DNA from: Willaertia magna
Taxonomy: Eukaryota > Heterolobosea > Eutetramitea > Acrasida > Naegleriidae
Assembly (NCBI GenBank): GCA_902984215.1
Contig: CADWAF010004157.1
Coordinates: 1 to 33,506, forward strand
Direction: 5' to 3'
DNA: 33,506 nucleotides
The translations under genes were made by a program, and so were the position numbers. Every line of letters starts with the position of its first letter. The stretch's first letter is position 1. This document shows positions 1-8,901 of the stretch, in pieces. Under the pieces are notes generated by a model that worked only from the letters and a program-made list of their open reading frames with translations, did not search any database and had not been told where the DNA came from.

Positions 1-197
1 TTCCACAAAAAAATGTGCGTTAAAATAGTAAGTTTAATGTCCGCAGCTTTAACCATTGGCTGTTTCTTTTTTACAAGCCAAAAGATGTTCTTCTACCATT
101 GTAATTGTTTTTTTTATTGTTCGTTTTGTCCTCCGACAAGGTTTGCAATTGCTTTTAAAAATGTTCCCGAGATTTCAATTAAAATTACAGAAAAAAA
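1..197. other. Upstream sequence with no supported gene
   Basis: This stretch lies before the alpha/beta hydrolase start. A 63-codon frame from position 13 overlaps the hydrolase start and has low-complexity Phe/Cys-rich content with no domain, so I do not call it. The last bases before the ATG at 198 are an A-run, the same context seen before most starts in this window. Confidence 0.5.
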
Positions 198-1319
198 ATG
201 TTGAGCGAAGAAGTAAAAACTGTTGATGTTGCCGCAGTAGATGTTTCTGGAATGTTGCAAAGAGTTACTGAACTATCTTTTATTGAAACAAAACATGGAA
301 AAACAAGATATATTTTAGAAGGAAATTTAAATTCAAATCATACATTAATACTAATTCATGGTATATTACCGGGATGTTTTACTTGGAATGCTTTAAGTGA
401 TTCTCTAATTAAACAAATGAATGAAAATAAAACTTTAAACGAAGAACATTCCATTAGAATATTAAGGTATGATCTTTATGGTAGAGGAAAATCTTCAAAT
501 CCTAAGGTAGACCACAATGCCGAACTATTTGTTGAACAATTAAAAGAAGTTATTGATACTTTAGTTTTTAATAACAAAACTGAAGATGAAGAAACAATAA
601 AGAAAGGAATTAGAAAACAAAGAATTTCCTTATGTGGATTTTCAATGGGCGGTGCAATAGTTAACCTTTTTACTTTTAAATTCCCAGACTTAGTGGATGA
701 TTTAGTACTATTCTGTCCAGCCGGTGCTAAATGGAATATTCCTGCAATTACTAATATCGTTAAGGTACCAAAGCTAGGGGATTTGCTATTTGGAATGGCA
801 AGTAAGATGAGCTCGGAGGAAGATAGATTAGAAGTAAACTTTTATGATTTAACTATCTCTAAGGAAGTTATTAGGAGACAAATAGAAGATCAAAAACATG
901 AAAATTCTAGTGAGAACGATGTTAGTAGTTTGCTTAATAGTTTTCGTCATTTTCCATTAAGGAATTGTGAAAATGAAATCAAAGTAAATGGTAAGACAGG
1001 AATTAGAACGTTAATAGCATGGGCTTTGAACGATACCACTGTTCCCTGTGATGAATGTTTTCCTGTTTACTATGAAGCTTTTAAAGATAATAAGGAAGCA
1101 AACTTTGTTATATTTAATAATACAAGACATATGTTTTGGGCAGAAAGATTGCAAGACACTACACATTTATTTTTAAATTTCTTGTCACAGAACCCAGAGT
1201 TGACCGCCAATGTTCAACCACAAAAAGAAGCAAGAACAATAAGTGGTCAAACAAAACAAGATAAAAAGAAATATAAATCATTTGTAAATCATCCTACCTA
1301 TTCTAATTTTATGATTTAA
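198..1319 (+). CDS. Alpha/beta hydrolase fold protein
   Basis: A 373-residue serine hydrolase-like protein. The order of motifs is that of the alpha/beta hydrolase fold: an oxyanion-hole His-Gly at residues 54-55 (LILIHG), a DLYGRGKS segment, the nucleophile elbow GFSMGG with Ser149, an acid in ALNDTTVP (Asp279) and a His in TRHMFWAE (His311), so a complete Ser-Asp-His triad is visible. The substrate cannot be read from sequence; esterase, lipase or hydrolase of small acyl compounds are all possible. There is no signal peptide, which suggests the cytosol. The C-terminal ~40 residues are Lys/Gln-rich and probably disordered. The start is the first ATG of the frame and follows an A-run. It is a single exon, convergent with the small gene that follows. 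Confidence 0.85.
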   Translation: MLSEEVKTVDVAAVDVSGMLQRVTELSFIETKHGKTRYILEGNLNSNHTLILIHGILPGCFTWNALSDSLIKQMNENKTLNEEHSIRILRYDLYGRGKSSNPKVDHNAELFVEQLKEVIDTLVFNNKTEDEETIKKGIRKQRISLCGFSMGGAIVNLFTFKFPDLVDDLVLFCPAGAKWNIPAITNIVKVPKLGDLLFGMASKMSSEEDRLEVNFYDLTISKEVIRRQIEDQKHENSSENDVSSLLNSFRHFPLRNCENEIKVNGKTGIRTLIAWALNDTTVPCDECFPVYYEAFKDNKEANFVIFNNTRHMFWAERLQDTTHLFLNFLSQNPELTANVQPQKEARTISGQTKQDKKKYKSFVNHPTYSNFMI

Positions 1320-1333
1320 TAAATTAGTGTAAA

Positions 1334-1516
1334 TTATTTTGCAAATCCTTTCATTCCAATGTAAATGTAAGCCATGTATAAACCATAAAGAACTAAAGGA
1401 GTAGAAGCTAAAATTAACGCACAAATTGGACAGAAGAATAATAGAGCTATAAATGTTAAAAAGAAAACTAAAATAAGTGCAATGTGAAACTGTTCCATTT
1501 TTTTTCTAAAAGGCAT
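1334..1516 (-). CDS. Small two-helix membrane protein, function unknown
   Basis: A 60-residue, strongly hydrophobic frame. Two likely membrane helices are visible, about residues 10-28 (IALILVFFLTFIALLFF) and 30-50 (a stretch with CPICALILASTPLVLYG), followed by a short basic tail ending GMKGFAK. I do not recognise the family. A second in-frame ATG at 1496-1498 (protein MEQFHIAL...) directly follows an A-run, the start context used by most neighbours, so the true protein may be 54 residues. It sits tail to tail with the hydrolase, only 14 bp away. Very short frames can be chance; the sharp hydrophobic profile and the good start context argue that it is real. Confidence 0.5.
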   Translation of the reverse strand: MPFRKKMEQFHIALILVFFLTFIALLFFCPICALILASTPLVLYGLYMAYIYIGMKGFAK

Positions 1517-1615
1517 GAACTTTCAAATGTCACCTTTTCAATTCTAATCTCAACCAAGGTTACAACAACAATATTTCTTAAAAAAATCCTTAAAATTTTG
1601 AAAATCATTCTCCAA

Positions 1616-2263
1616 CTACTGTAAAATATTCTTTTTGTAACCATCTTTGATTGCCTTTTCCTTTGTAATTTCAATTCTATAATCTTTTCTCATTTTTCTT
1701 TGTTTTTTAATTTTATCAATCTCTTCTCTTTCTTTGTTTGTTTCTTCATTAATTATTCTTATTTGTTCTTTAAATTCTTCATTCTCATAATCATTATTAA
1801 ATAAATCATTTCTCAAATTCATTCTTTTACTATTGTTATATTTGTTACTTATAGTATTTAATTCATAACTCGTTTGTTTATCAATTTTTCTATCAAAATC
1901 AACTAATAATCTATCTTCAAGATCTTTATCATAATTACATTCTCCATTCATTATCTTTTCATAAAGTTTTGCTTTTTCTTCTAATTTCTTTTTTGATTTT
2001 TCAAAATTTTCTTCATTATTATTTGTAACAATTGATTTTTTTGATTCTTTTTCTTTTTGAATAATACTATTTGATTTGTTATTTAATTTGTTGTTAGAAG
2101 AAATTGATTCTTCTTGTTTTTCTTTTTTTCTATCGGAAATTGCCGATTGTAATCCTTTTAATAAACTTTTCTTATTTGTTAAACCTTCAATTGGTTTAGG
2201 TTTTGAAGGCATTATTGTTCCATTCATTGATTCAAACCATCCGCTTGTTTTCTTTTTATTCAT
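1616..2263 (-). CDS. CCDC174: CCDC174-like coiled-coil protein (short form)
   Basis: A 215-residue, highly charged protein. The middle carries the CCDC174 signature: KKLEEKAKLYEKIMNGE followed by a YDKDLEDRLLVDFDRKI segment, matching the vertebrate pattern EKLEEKAKLYEKM...LVDFTQKI. CCDC174 is a nuclear protein associated with RNA processing and the exon-junction machinery. The N-terminus has a GWFESMNGTI segment and a KSLLKGLQSAISDRK helix; the C-terminal third is a basic coiled coil. The reading frame stays open upstream to 2413, but that part is low-complexity Phe/Lys/Asn and would overlap the next gene, so I start at MNKKKTSGW. Animal CCDC174 is about twice as long; the C-terminal half is absent here. 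Stop codon TAG. Confidence 0.6.
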   Translation of the reverse strand: MNKKKTSGWFESMNGTIMPSKPKPIEGLTNKKSLLKGLQSAISDRKKEKQEESISSNNKLNNKSNSIIQKEKESKKSIVTNNNEENFEKSKKKLEEKAKLYEKIMNGECNYDKDLEDRLLVDFDRKIDKQTSYELNTISNKYNNSKRMNLRNDLFNNDYENEEFKEQIRIINEETNKEREEIDKIKKQRKMRKDYRIEITKEKAIKDGYKKNILQ

Positions 2264-2403
2264 TTCCGATAATTTGTGTTGTTGTAAAATACAGTTTTTT
2301 TTAATATTTTTTTTTATAAAAAACAAAATATGAAGGATGAAGACGACATGAAGTTTATTTACAAAGAAAAATAGCTGAAAATTGAGAAGAAATAACTTGT
2401 ATA
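2264..2403. promoter_or_regulatory. Divergent intergenic region (CCDC174-like / EEP nuclease)
   Basis: These 140 bp separate two head-to-head genes, so they must hold both 5' leaders and any promoter elements. The sequence is A/T-run rich. I see no clear TATA or other named motif, and the promoter role is inferred from gene orientation only. Confidence 0.4.
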
Positions 2404-3464
2404 ATGGCTTCACATGATATTGATATTGTTGTCAATAATAAACATAAAAAAAACACAAATACGGAAAAGAAGAAAATAAAAACTTATCGAGTAGGAAGTT
2501 TTAATGTTGAAAATCTTTTGGCAAGATATGAATTTAACAAGGGTAAATTTCATCTTTTTATTAATAATTATTTAATAATTGTACAATTTAAATAGCTCAA
2601 TTACTTAAAATTTCAAAAGAAAGTCTTCATAAAAAAGGAACAATTCAGTTTGGAGTTAATGATCTAGTTGCCTATTCATTAGAAGATGAAAAATCTAAAC
2701 AAATTACTGCAGAATCAATTAAAGAAATTAATGCAGATATTCTTTGTTTAATGGAAGTTGAATCTTTACAAGTATTAGATCTATTTAATGAATACTATTT
2801 AAAGGAATTAGGTTATACCTATACTATGCTTATTGATGGAAGAGATCCTAGAAATATTGATGTTGGAATCTTATCTAAATATCCTATAGTTAATGTTCGT
2901 TCAAATAGACATGCAAAGAACCCTAAAACAGGTAAATATATCTTTGCTAGAGATTTATTAGAAGTAGATGTTGATTTAGATGGAAAGATATTAACATTAT
3001 ATGTAACTCACTTAACATCAATGTCTAAAGGTAGAGAAGAAACTTATAAAAGAAGATTGGATCAAGTAAATTATATTTATGATAGAATTGAAAAGGTTTG
3101 GAAAGAGAGAGAATATAAAGGTGATTTTATAATTTGTGGAGATTTTAATGATAAGAATGATGAAGAAAGTTCAATTAAAAAGTTATTAAATCATTCACAT
3201 TTAGTTGAATCAATTACTAATAGTTTACCTGAAGAAGAAAGGTGGACTCATTATTACGCAAAAGAATCAACTTATAATCAACTTGATTATTTCTTCTTAT
3301 CAAAACAGTTGTCTGAGAAGAATAAAAGTACAAAGCCTGTAATTTTTAGAAGAGGATTACCTTCTAGAGCTGAAAGATATAAGGGAAGTAGAATTGAAGG
3401 TGTTGGTTATCGTGAACCAAAAGCCAGTGATCATTGTCCTGTTTATATGGATTTAATTTTATAA
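2404..3464 (+). CDS. Endonuclease/exonuclease/phosphatase family protein
   Basis: Two exons, 2404-2542 and 2596-3464, joined across a 53-bp GTAAAT...TAG intron, give 335 residues. Unspliced, the first frame stops inside the intron. The EEP fold (DNase I / AP endonuclease / inositol phosphatase-like) is clear: SFNVENLL near the start (metal-binding Asn), ADILCLMEVES (metal-binding Glu), VGILSKYPI, LYVTHLTSM, IICGDFNDKND (catalytic Asp/Asn), LDYFFLS, and ASDHCPVYMDL (catalytic Asp-His) at the end. All catalytic positions are present, so it should be an active Mg-dependent phosphodiesterase or phosphatase. The layout resembles bacterial-type EEP proteins more than APE1. The substrate is unknown, and no signal peptide or membrane segment is seen. 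Confidence 0.8.
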
Positions 3465-3505
3465 ATACTTTACAAAATATTTTACAAAAATTATTATTAA
3501 CAAAA

Positions 3506-5143
3506 TTAATCCTTTTTAATATTCTTTTCTCTTATAATCCTTCTTTCTCTAGAGAAACCAACTAATACAGTAACAAATACAGGTAACACTAAAGGTAAAT
3601 ATACAGCAATCTTTTGAGAATTTGGAAAATGTAATAAAGAAAGCATTGATTCATGACTAAATGCCTTTTCAGCACAATACACTGCTAATTTTGCCTTTTG
3701 TAATATTTGATTTACATAATTACCACTTTCATTAGTTTGTAATATTTGATAAGCTTCTAGAATATTGTGGATTGCTTGTCTCGTTAAATCGGCAACTACA
3801 TCTAATACATAAACATTAGGCATATTTGTAACAACTTGAGACATTGAACGTAATGTATCTAAAGCTTTAAATAAAAAGTATTGAATTCTATTTCTAATTA
3901 ATTGATCCATCTCCCAATCAGTAATACCATCTCTCATTGAAGGAATATACTTTACACTAATCTCTTTATTGTCAATAACAATATCACTTTTCATTTCTTC
4001 AAAAACTTGAGGTGAGGGTATCGCTAATAACGTTCTTAATTGCATTGTAAATATTTCCATAATATTCTTAAAATCTAAATCATTTATTAATAAAAATCCA
4101 TCTTTATCCTTTTCATCATTATAGTAATTAATAGATGAAATATTTGGATTATATAAAACAACACCACCCCATCTAGGAATTATAAAAGAATTAAATTCAC
4201 TTAATTTACCATCATATTTCCTAATTGTTAATGGTACTTCTTCTTTTGATGGAATGATACTTAAAAATTGAATTGATGTAACATTTGCGTCTTGATTAAC
4301 AAACTTCCAATCTTGATTTTCATTTAATAAAAATTGAATATCTTTTGCATGAATCTCAAAATGATGGTTCAAATTATTATTATTTTGATTATTATTATTA
4401 CTAATCATATTATTTTGGTTTGTAATTTTTTTAATTGAATTTTTTGGGAAATTACCAAATAGAATCATTCTCCAATCAATTGTAAAATCATATAAATTAG
4501 ATAATTTATCTGTAAATATTCTAATATATTTTTCATTCATTTTCCATTGAAATTTATAATGATGTGTTGGAAACATGTTAATTAAATTAAATGTTAAAGA
4601 ATATTTTAAATTTATTTTATTTGATAAATCATCATTAATTTTATAATTTAAAATATTTTTATAGAAATTTGTAATTTTATTGATTTCATTATTTTGTAAA
4701 TGATTGTTATTTATAAAAATAAATGAATATCTATATTTACTTAAATATAATTCATTATATTTTATAAAAGATAAATTATTTAATGAAGATTGATAAATAA
4801 TAAATAAATAATAATAATTTTCTTTTTGTTGCTTATTTTTTAAATTTAAATGAAATGATTCATCTATTTCATTTAAACTATTTTTATTTGTTAAAATATT
4901 TAATAAATTATTATATTCTTTATTATTTTGTAAATTATTACTTGATAAATAAATAGTTTCAATAAAAATTGATGGAATTAAAGAAGTAGATGATAAATGT
5001 AATAAATCTTGTATATCTTGATGTGGAAATTTAGATTGATATGCTCCCGTACTAAACCACCATATCGGAATGCATAACATTAAAAAGAATAAAAAAGATA
5101 AAATTATTAAAAATCGTTTACTCTCCACAAGCCTTTTTGTCAT
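3506..5143 (-). CDS. PIGS: GPI transamidase component PIG-S homologue
   Basis: A 545-residue protein with the PIG-S topology: one membrane helix near the N-terminus (about residues 11-31) followed by the family signature CIPIWWFSTGAYQSKFP, a large lumenal region, and one membrane helix near the C-terminus (about 511-531, VYLPLVLPVFVTVLVGF) with a short basic cytosolic tail. Middle segments such as the IPRWGG stretch and LRTLLAIPSP fit the family. PIG-S is a structural subunit of the ER GPI transamidase, which cleaves the C-terminal signal of precursor proteins and attaches the GPI anchor. The N-terminal half is unusually rich in Asn, Ile and Lys (an Asn run near residues 245-258), reflecting the AT bias. 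It is a single exon, and the ATG follows an A-run. Confidence 0.85.
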   Translation of the reverse strand: MTKRLVESKRFLIILSFLFFLMLCIPIWWFSTGAYQSKFPHQDIQDLLHLSSTSLIPSIFIETIYLSSNNLQNNKEYNNLLNILTNKNSLNEIDESFHLNLKNKQQKENYYYLFIIYQSSLNNLSFIKYNELYLSKYRYSFIFINNNHLQNNEINKITNFYKNILNYKINDDLSNKINLKYSLTFNLINMFPTHHYKFQWKMNEKYIRIFTDKLSNLYDFTIDWRMILFGNFPKNSIKKITNQNNMISNNNNQNNNNLNHHFEIHAKDIQFLLNENQDWKFVNQDANVTSIQFLSIIPSKEEVPLTIRKYDGKLSEFNSFIIPRWGGVVLYNPNISSINYYNDEKDKDGFLLINDLDFKNIMEIFTMQLRTLLAIPSPQVFEEMKSDIVIDNKEISVKYIPSMRDGITDWEMDQLIRNRIQYFLFKALDTLRSMSQVVTNMPNVYVLDVVADLTRQAIHNILEAYQILQTNESGNYVNQILQKAKLAVYCAEKAFSHESMLSLLHFPNSQKIAVYLPLVLPVFVTVLVGFSRERRIIREKNIKKD

Positions 5144-5215
5144 TTTTTTTTTAATTTTTTTTATAAATTTATTTTGGTTTACAATAAATAATTTAATGTT
5201 AAATAAATAAATTTA

Positions 5216-5485
5216 TTAATGTTCCCAATCTAAACAGATTGCAGGAGCTTCTGCTAAAGATTTTAATTGAGTTGCTACCTTAACATGTTCTGGATGTTCT
5301 GCATAGATTTTAATAATTTCTTTTGATTGAAAAGTTGCTCTTAATGCATGAGTATAACCTTGACTTCTTTCAGGTGAAATATTTCTACCAAAAACAATAC
5401 TAAGAACTCCATCAATTTTATTTACTAATTGTTCAACTTGTTCTTTTAATGATCTTTCTTGTTCTTCAGAAATATCTAATTCCAT
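5216..5485 (-). CDS. Stress-responsive A/B barrel (Dabb) domain protein
   Basis: A compact 89-residue protein that is a single Dabb domain. An N-terminal helix (EEQERSLKEQVEQLVNKI) leads into a beta strand with GVLSIVFGRNIS, then the most typical part, a SQGYTHALRATFQSKE strand followed by a helix and the YAEHPEHVKVA segment that matches the family pattern (Tyr...His-Pro...His). Dabb proteins form dimeric alpha+beta barrels; members range from plant stress-induced proteins to small-molecule cyclases, so no reaction can be assigned. Length is normal for a one-domain member. It is a single exon, 72 bp downstream of the PIG-S start on the same strand, with its own ATG in an AT-rich leader. Confidence 0.75.
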   Translation of the reverse strand: MELDISEEQERSLKEQVEQLVNKIDGVLSIVFGRNISPERSQGYTHALRATFQSKEIIKIYAEHPEHVKVATQLKSLAEAPAICLDWEH

Positions 5486-5728
5486 TATTATTTAACAACA
5501 ATCCCGATAATATGATCACATCATTAATAATCCAATTGATTAACTAATCAAAACACTTCCATATGATCAAACCTTACCTTTCAACTTGAAGAAGACAACG
5601 TGTTCAACGGATGGCATTTTTATTGATTTAAGAAAATCAAATGTTACAAAGAAATTTAAAAAATAGGTTTTAATTAGCAAACAATGAAATAGACAGTTGT
5701 ATTTAATAATAAAATTGTATTTACAAAA

Positions 5729-6610
5729 TTATTGTTTACATTCTTCTTCAACTTTCTTTAAAACTTGAATCATTTCATTTGCCAATTCAACATTACAACA
5801 ACATAGACATCTATGATTATTTAAAAATGTATTTTCATTTTCAACATTTAATTCACATGGATCACAAACAATTCCTCCAGCTTCTTCAACAATAACTTTA
5901 CCTGCTGAAATATCCCATATTTGTATACCATTCTCAAAGTAAGCATCTAAACTTCCATTTGCAACATAACACATATTCATTACAGCACTTCCAGTACCTC
6001 TTATTCCTCTACAACCTTTCCTTAAGAAACTACCATATTTTAATTCAACTTCTTTTAAAATTTCTTCTGTTCTGCCATATGGATAATTACTACTTAATAA
6101 AGATTTATTAATTTCTTTTGTTGGATTAGTTTTAATTTTAATAAATTCATTATTAGTAAATGGTGATTTGAAATATGATCCTTTTCCTTTTATTCCATAA
6201 AATAATTCATCTAAAATTGGTGAATAGACAACACCTATAATTAATTTTCCTTTATATGAAATACCAATACTAATACATATATAAGGGAATTTATGAACGA
6301 AATTTGTTGTACCATCAATAGGATCAATTATCCAAGTATATCCATTTTCATTTAAATTAGTATTGTCTTGTGTAGATGATTCTTCACTTATAATAAAGTG
6401 ATTTGGATAATTCTTTTTAATATTTTCAATTATTATTTCTTCAACACGTTTATCTGTTTGTGTAACTAGATCGATTGCTGTTGATTTTGTTTCAAATTGT
6501 TTATTAGTATTTGCGTAGTGAAATTTAATTTCTTCAGTTGCCAATTCACAACATTCTCTTGCAACTGCCACTAATTGTTCTTCAGGTATTAATTCCATCA
6601 TCTCTGCCAT
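5729..6610 (-). CDS. IMPA1: Inositol monophosphatase
   Basis: A 293-residue enzyme of the inositol monophosphatase family, which hydrolyses myo-inositol phosphates to free inositol and phosphate in a Mg-dependent, Li-sensitive reaction. All metal-binding motifs are visible: IISEESS (Glu76/77), the hallmark WIIDPIDGTTNFVH (Asp96, Asp99, Thr101) and IWDISAGKVIVEEAGG (Asp233). Further family segments include GVVYSPILDELFYGIKGKG and RGTGSAVMNMCYVANG. Length matches animal and plant enzymes (~270-290). The last 30 residues contain a Cys cluster (HRCLCCC) that is not part of the usual active site. No targeting signal is seen, so it is likely cytosolic. It would supply inositol for phosphoinositides and for the GPI anchors handled by the nearby PIG-S gene; that link is only contextual. 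Confidence 0.93.
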   Translation of the reverse strand: MAEMMELIPEEQLVAVARECCELATEEIKFHYANTNKQFETKSTAIDLVTQTDKRVEEIIIENIKKNYPNHFIISEESSTQDNTNLNENGYTWIIDPIDGTTNFVHKFPYICISIGISYKGKLIIGVVYSPILDELFYGIKGKGSYFKSPFTNNEFIKIKTNPTKEINKSLLSSNYPYGRTEEILKEVELKYGSFLRKGCRGIRGTGSAVMNMCYVANGSLDAYFENGIQIWDISAGKVIVEEAGGIVCDPCELNVENENTFLNNHRCLCCCNVELANEMIQVLKKVEEECKQ

Positions 6611-6758
6611 TTATTTTTTTTTTATTAATATTTTATTTTAACATTGTCGGCAAGATGTCTTTTTTATATTGGGTGGTTTTGTAAGAGGGTACGACTTTTG
6701 ATATAAATATAGAAACCGCTCCAAAATTTACTTTACAACGTGTTATTCGCTTTTCTTA

Positions 6759-8114
6759 CTACTTTTTTGATTTCTTTTTTTTGTTACTACTAGAAGTAGA
6801 GGAGGTTCCTGAAGGATTTTTCTTTCTCTTCTTTTTACTTTCTTCTACTTTCTTTTGTAATTCCATTAATTTACAAACGTGTTGAGATAAAGTATGGAAT
6901 GCTTCGTGCACTTTCTTAGTTGGCATAATATTAGTTATACCTAATCCTTCAACTATTGAGTCAAAACGTTGTCTATCTTCAGTTGATAATTCAGGATACA
7001 AAATAAAGCTTCTTGTATATGCCCCAGGTTCTTCTAAAGCGGATAATAAGATATCTTCAGACTTAACAACATCTTCTACCCTTTCTTCAATATTTTCTTC
7101 TATTGTTAATATTGCAGGTGTTAAATCTAATTGACGTTTCTCCTTTTCTTTCTTTTGTTTTTCTAATTTTCTTTGTTCTTTTTTCAATCTTTCTTTTTCT
7201 TCCTTTAATTTTTGTTTCTTTTCTCTTTCTTCTACTTCTGCACGTTTCTTCTTAATGGCTTCAATCTTCTTTAATTGTTCCCTTAATTGAGCTTCTCTCT
7301 TTTCAACATCAGATGATCTAGAGTATAATATTTCTAATTGGTGTTTCCTTTTTACTTCATGATCATATTCATAGTCAACTTTGAAAAGAGGATGTAATTT
7401 TAATTTATCTTCAGGGACAACACCTTTAGATCTTTCTTTTAATAAGATTTTTGATACTTTATAATATCTTTCTTTTAAATCTTCTAATGTTTTATCTGTA
7501 TTATTTATTTGACAAGAAAATCTATCATGAATTATTATAAATCTTAAATCAAATTGTTTACAAAGAGAAAATAGTAAATCTGTTTCTTCTTTTGTCCATT
7601 TCACATTTTGTTTTTCATTATTTTCATTGTCTATTGGTTCAATAAGGTCTTTATATTCTTGTTCATTATATTGAAATACTCTAATTTTTTTATTTAATTC
7701 TTCAAAAGGATAACTTGATTCAATTACTTCTTCATCTTCATCATCTTCGTCTTCTCTTACCCAATGGTAAAATATTGAATTATCCTCTCTAGCATTACTT
7801 AGGAAAGGTTTCCATCTCCATTTATCAGTAGTTTGAATAATTTTACGTTTTTGTTTTAATTGACCTCTTTTTATTGGATGGAATTGTACCGGAGAACCAA
7901 AAGGACTCATCATCATTGCAGAAGAAGGTGTAGGTGTTGTTTCGTCTTCATCTACTGAAACAACATATTTACTCGGAGTAGCCAAAGCAGAAGGAGTAGA
8001 TGGCGTTTTAGGTTGAAGAGTATGTTTTGGTGTTCTATCTAATAATTTCTGCATAGCTCCCTTCTTCTTTGGTGTTTGACCGCCAAGAATATCAAAAATA
8101 TCGGAAGAAGACAT
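6759..8114 (-). CDS. DMAP1: DMAP1 / SWC4 (Eaf2) homologue
   Basis: A 451-residue nuclear protein with the order of parts found in DMAP1/Swc4. The diagnostic region is the SANT-like domain: VKWTKEETDLLFSLCKQFDL, then RFIIIHDRFS and LEDLKERYYKVSKIL, nearly identical to metazoan DMAP1. Ahead of it lies the conserved WRWKPF segment and a YPFEELNKKIRVFQYNEQEY linker. After it come a long Lys/Glu coiled coil (about residues 270-330) and a C-terminal domain (RSFILYPEL...LGITNIMPTKKVHEAF) as in DMAP1, ending in a poly-Lys/Ser tail that can serve as a nuclear signal. The protein is a shared subunit of the SWR1/SRCAP H2A.Z remodeler and the NuA4/TIP60 acetyltransferase. Single exon, stop TAG. Confidence 0.92.
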   Translation of the reverse strand: MSSSDIFDILGGQTPKKKGAMQKLLDRTPKHTLQPKTPSTPSALATPSKYVVSVDEDETTPTPSSAMMMSPFGSPVQFHPIKRGQLKQKRKIIQTTDKWRWKPFLSNAREDNSIFYHWVREDEDDEDEEVIESSYPFEELNKKIRVFQYNEQEYKDLIEPIDNENNEKQNVKWTKEETDLLFSLCKQFDLRFIIIHDRFSCQINNTDKTLEDLKERYYKVSKILLKERSKGVVPEDKLKLHPLFKVDYEYDHEVKRKHQLEILYSRSSDVEKREAQLREQLKKIEAIKKKRAEVEEREKKQKLKEEKERLKKEQRKLEKQKKEKEKRQLDLTPAILTIEENIEERVEDVVKSEDILLSALEEPGAYTRSFILYPELSTEDRQRFDSIVEGLGITNIMPTKKVHEAFHTLSQHVCKLMELQKKVEESKKKRKKNPSGTSSTSSSNKKKKSKK

Positions 8115-8232
8115 TTTTAAATTTTTATTTGAACAATTAATGGTGGAGTTAGTGATATGAAAAGAATTTTATTTACATGATTAAGAAGAAATACAGTTTG
8201 ATGGAAATGGATTGAATTAGCTAGATTACTTT

Positions 8233-8658
8233 TTAACCTAGTACGTTTTGTCCACTATATGAAATATATAAGAAACCATCTTCATCTTTACTTCTTTCAT
8301 ATACGCTACTAAGTATTTCTGATGGTAATAATAAAGTTACATCTTTACCTACAAAGAAGAAAATTGAAGTTGTTTCTGGTACTAATAATCTAGAACGTAC
8401 AACCATTTGGAACTGCGAAACAGTTAAATCTGCAGGAACTAAATATTTGTTTTTATCAATAGAAGGTAAATCTTTTTCAATTCCGGCTTTTTCACAAATA
8501 ATTGGAATTCTATCTGGATATTTTGTTCTTACTTTTTCTGATTCTTCTTTTCTTTCTTTGAGTGTCTTTTGTTCTTTGTATGGTTTATCTTTATTTACAA
8601 TAATTGGTTTGTCTTTTGGAATTAGCATATTGTTGTTGGTTTGATCGTTGTTATTCAT
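8233..8658 (-). CDS. ATG8: Atg8 / GABARAP-family ubiquitin-like protein
   Basis: A 141-residue autophagy modifier. The core matches Atg8 throughout: ERKEESEKVRTKYPDRIPII, KNKYLVPADLTVSQFQMVVR, IFFFVGKDVTLLLP and YERSKDEDGFLYISYSGQN. Atg8 is conjugated to phosphatidylethanolamine on autophagosome membranes through a C-terminal glycine exposed by the protease Atg4. Two features stand out. The frame ends ...NVLG followed directly by TAA, so the acceptor glycine is already terminal and no residue needs removing. The N-terminus is extended by about 20-25 polar residues (MNNNDQTNNNMLIPKDKP...) before the usual first helix; a second Met at residue 11 would shorten this. Single exon. Confidence 0.93.
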   Translation of the reverse strand: MNNNDQTNNNMLIPKDKPIIVNKDKPYKEQKTLKERKEESEKVRTKYPDRIPIICEKAGIEKDLPSIDKNKYLVPADLTVSQFQMVVRSRLLVPETTSIFFFVGKDVTLLLPSEILSSVYERSKDEDGFLYISYSGQNVLG

Positions 8659-8901
8659 ATAAATTATTTTTTCTTTTTAATTTTAAATTTCAAATAAAAA
8701 TATTACTTTTAATTCATTCGGAATTAGAATGAGAATAGAATGTGAAAGGAAGCTATTCAGTTCACTCCTAATTCAAAGAGATTCTATTCACAAATTTTAA
8801 GAAAATTGGATTAATATGTTTGTTAAATTCAATTCGAATACGAAGACCATAAAGAACTGCAAATTTCATTATGGGTGGAAATGAAAAAATTGAAACAAAG
8901 A

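Noticed and set aside
13..204. 63-codon frame before the hydrolase gene
   Set aside because: Phe/Cys-rich low complexity, overlaps the hydrolase start, no domain.
2264..2413. N-terminal extension of the CCDC174-like frame to position 2413
   Set aside because: Extension is AT-driven Phe/Lys/Asn sequence and overlaps the start of the divergent nuclease gene; the internal Met gives the family-like N-terminus.
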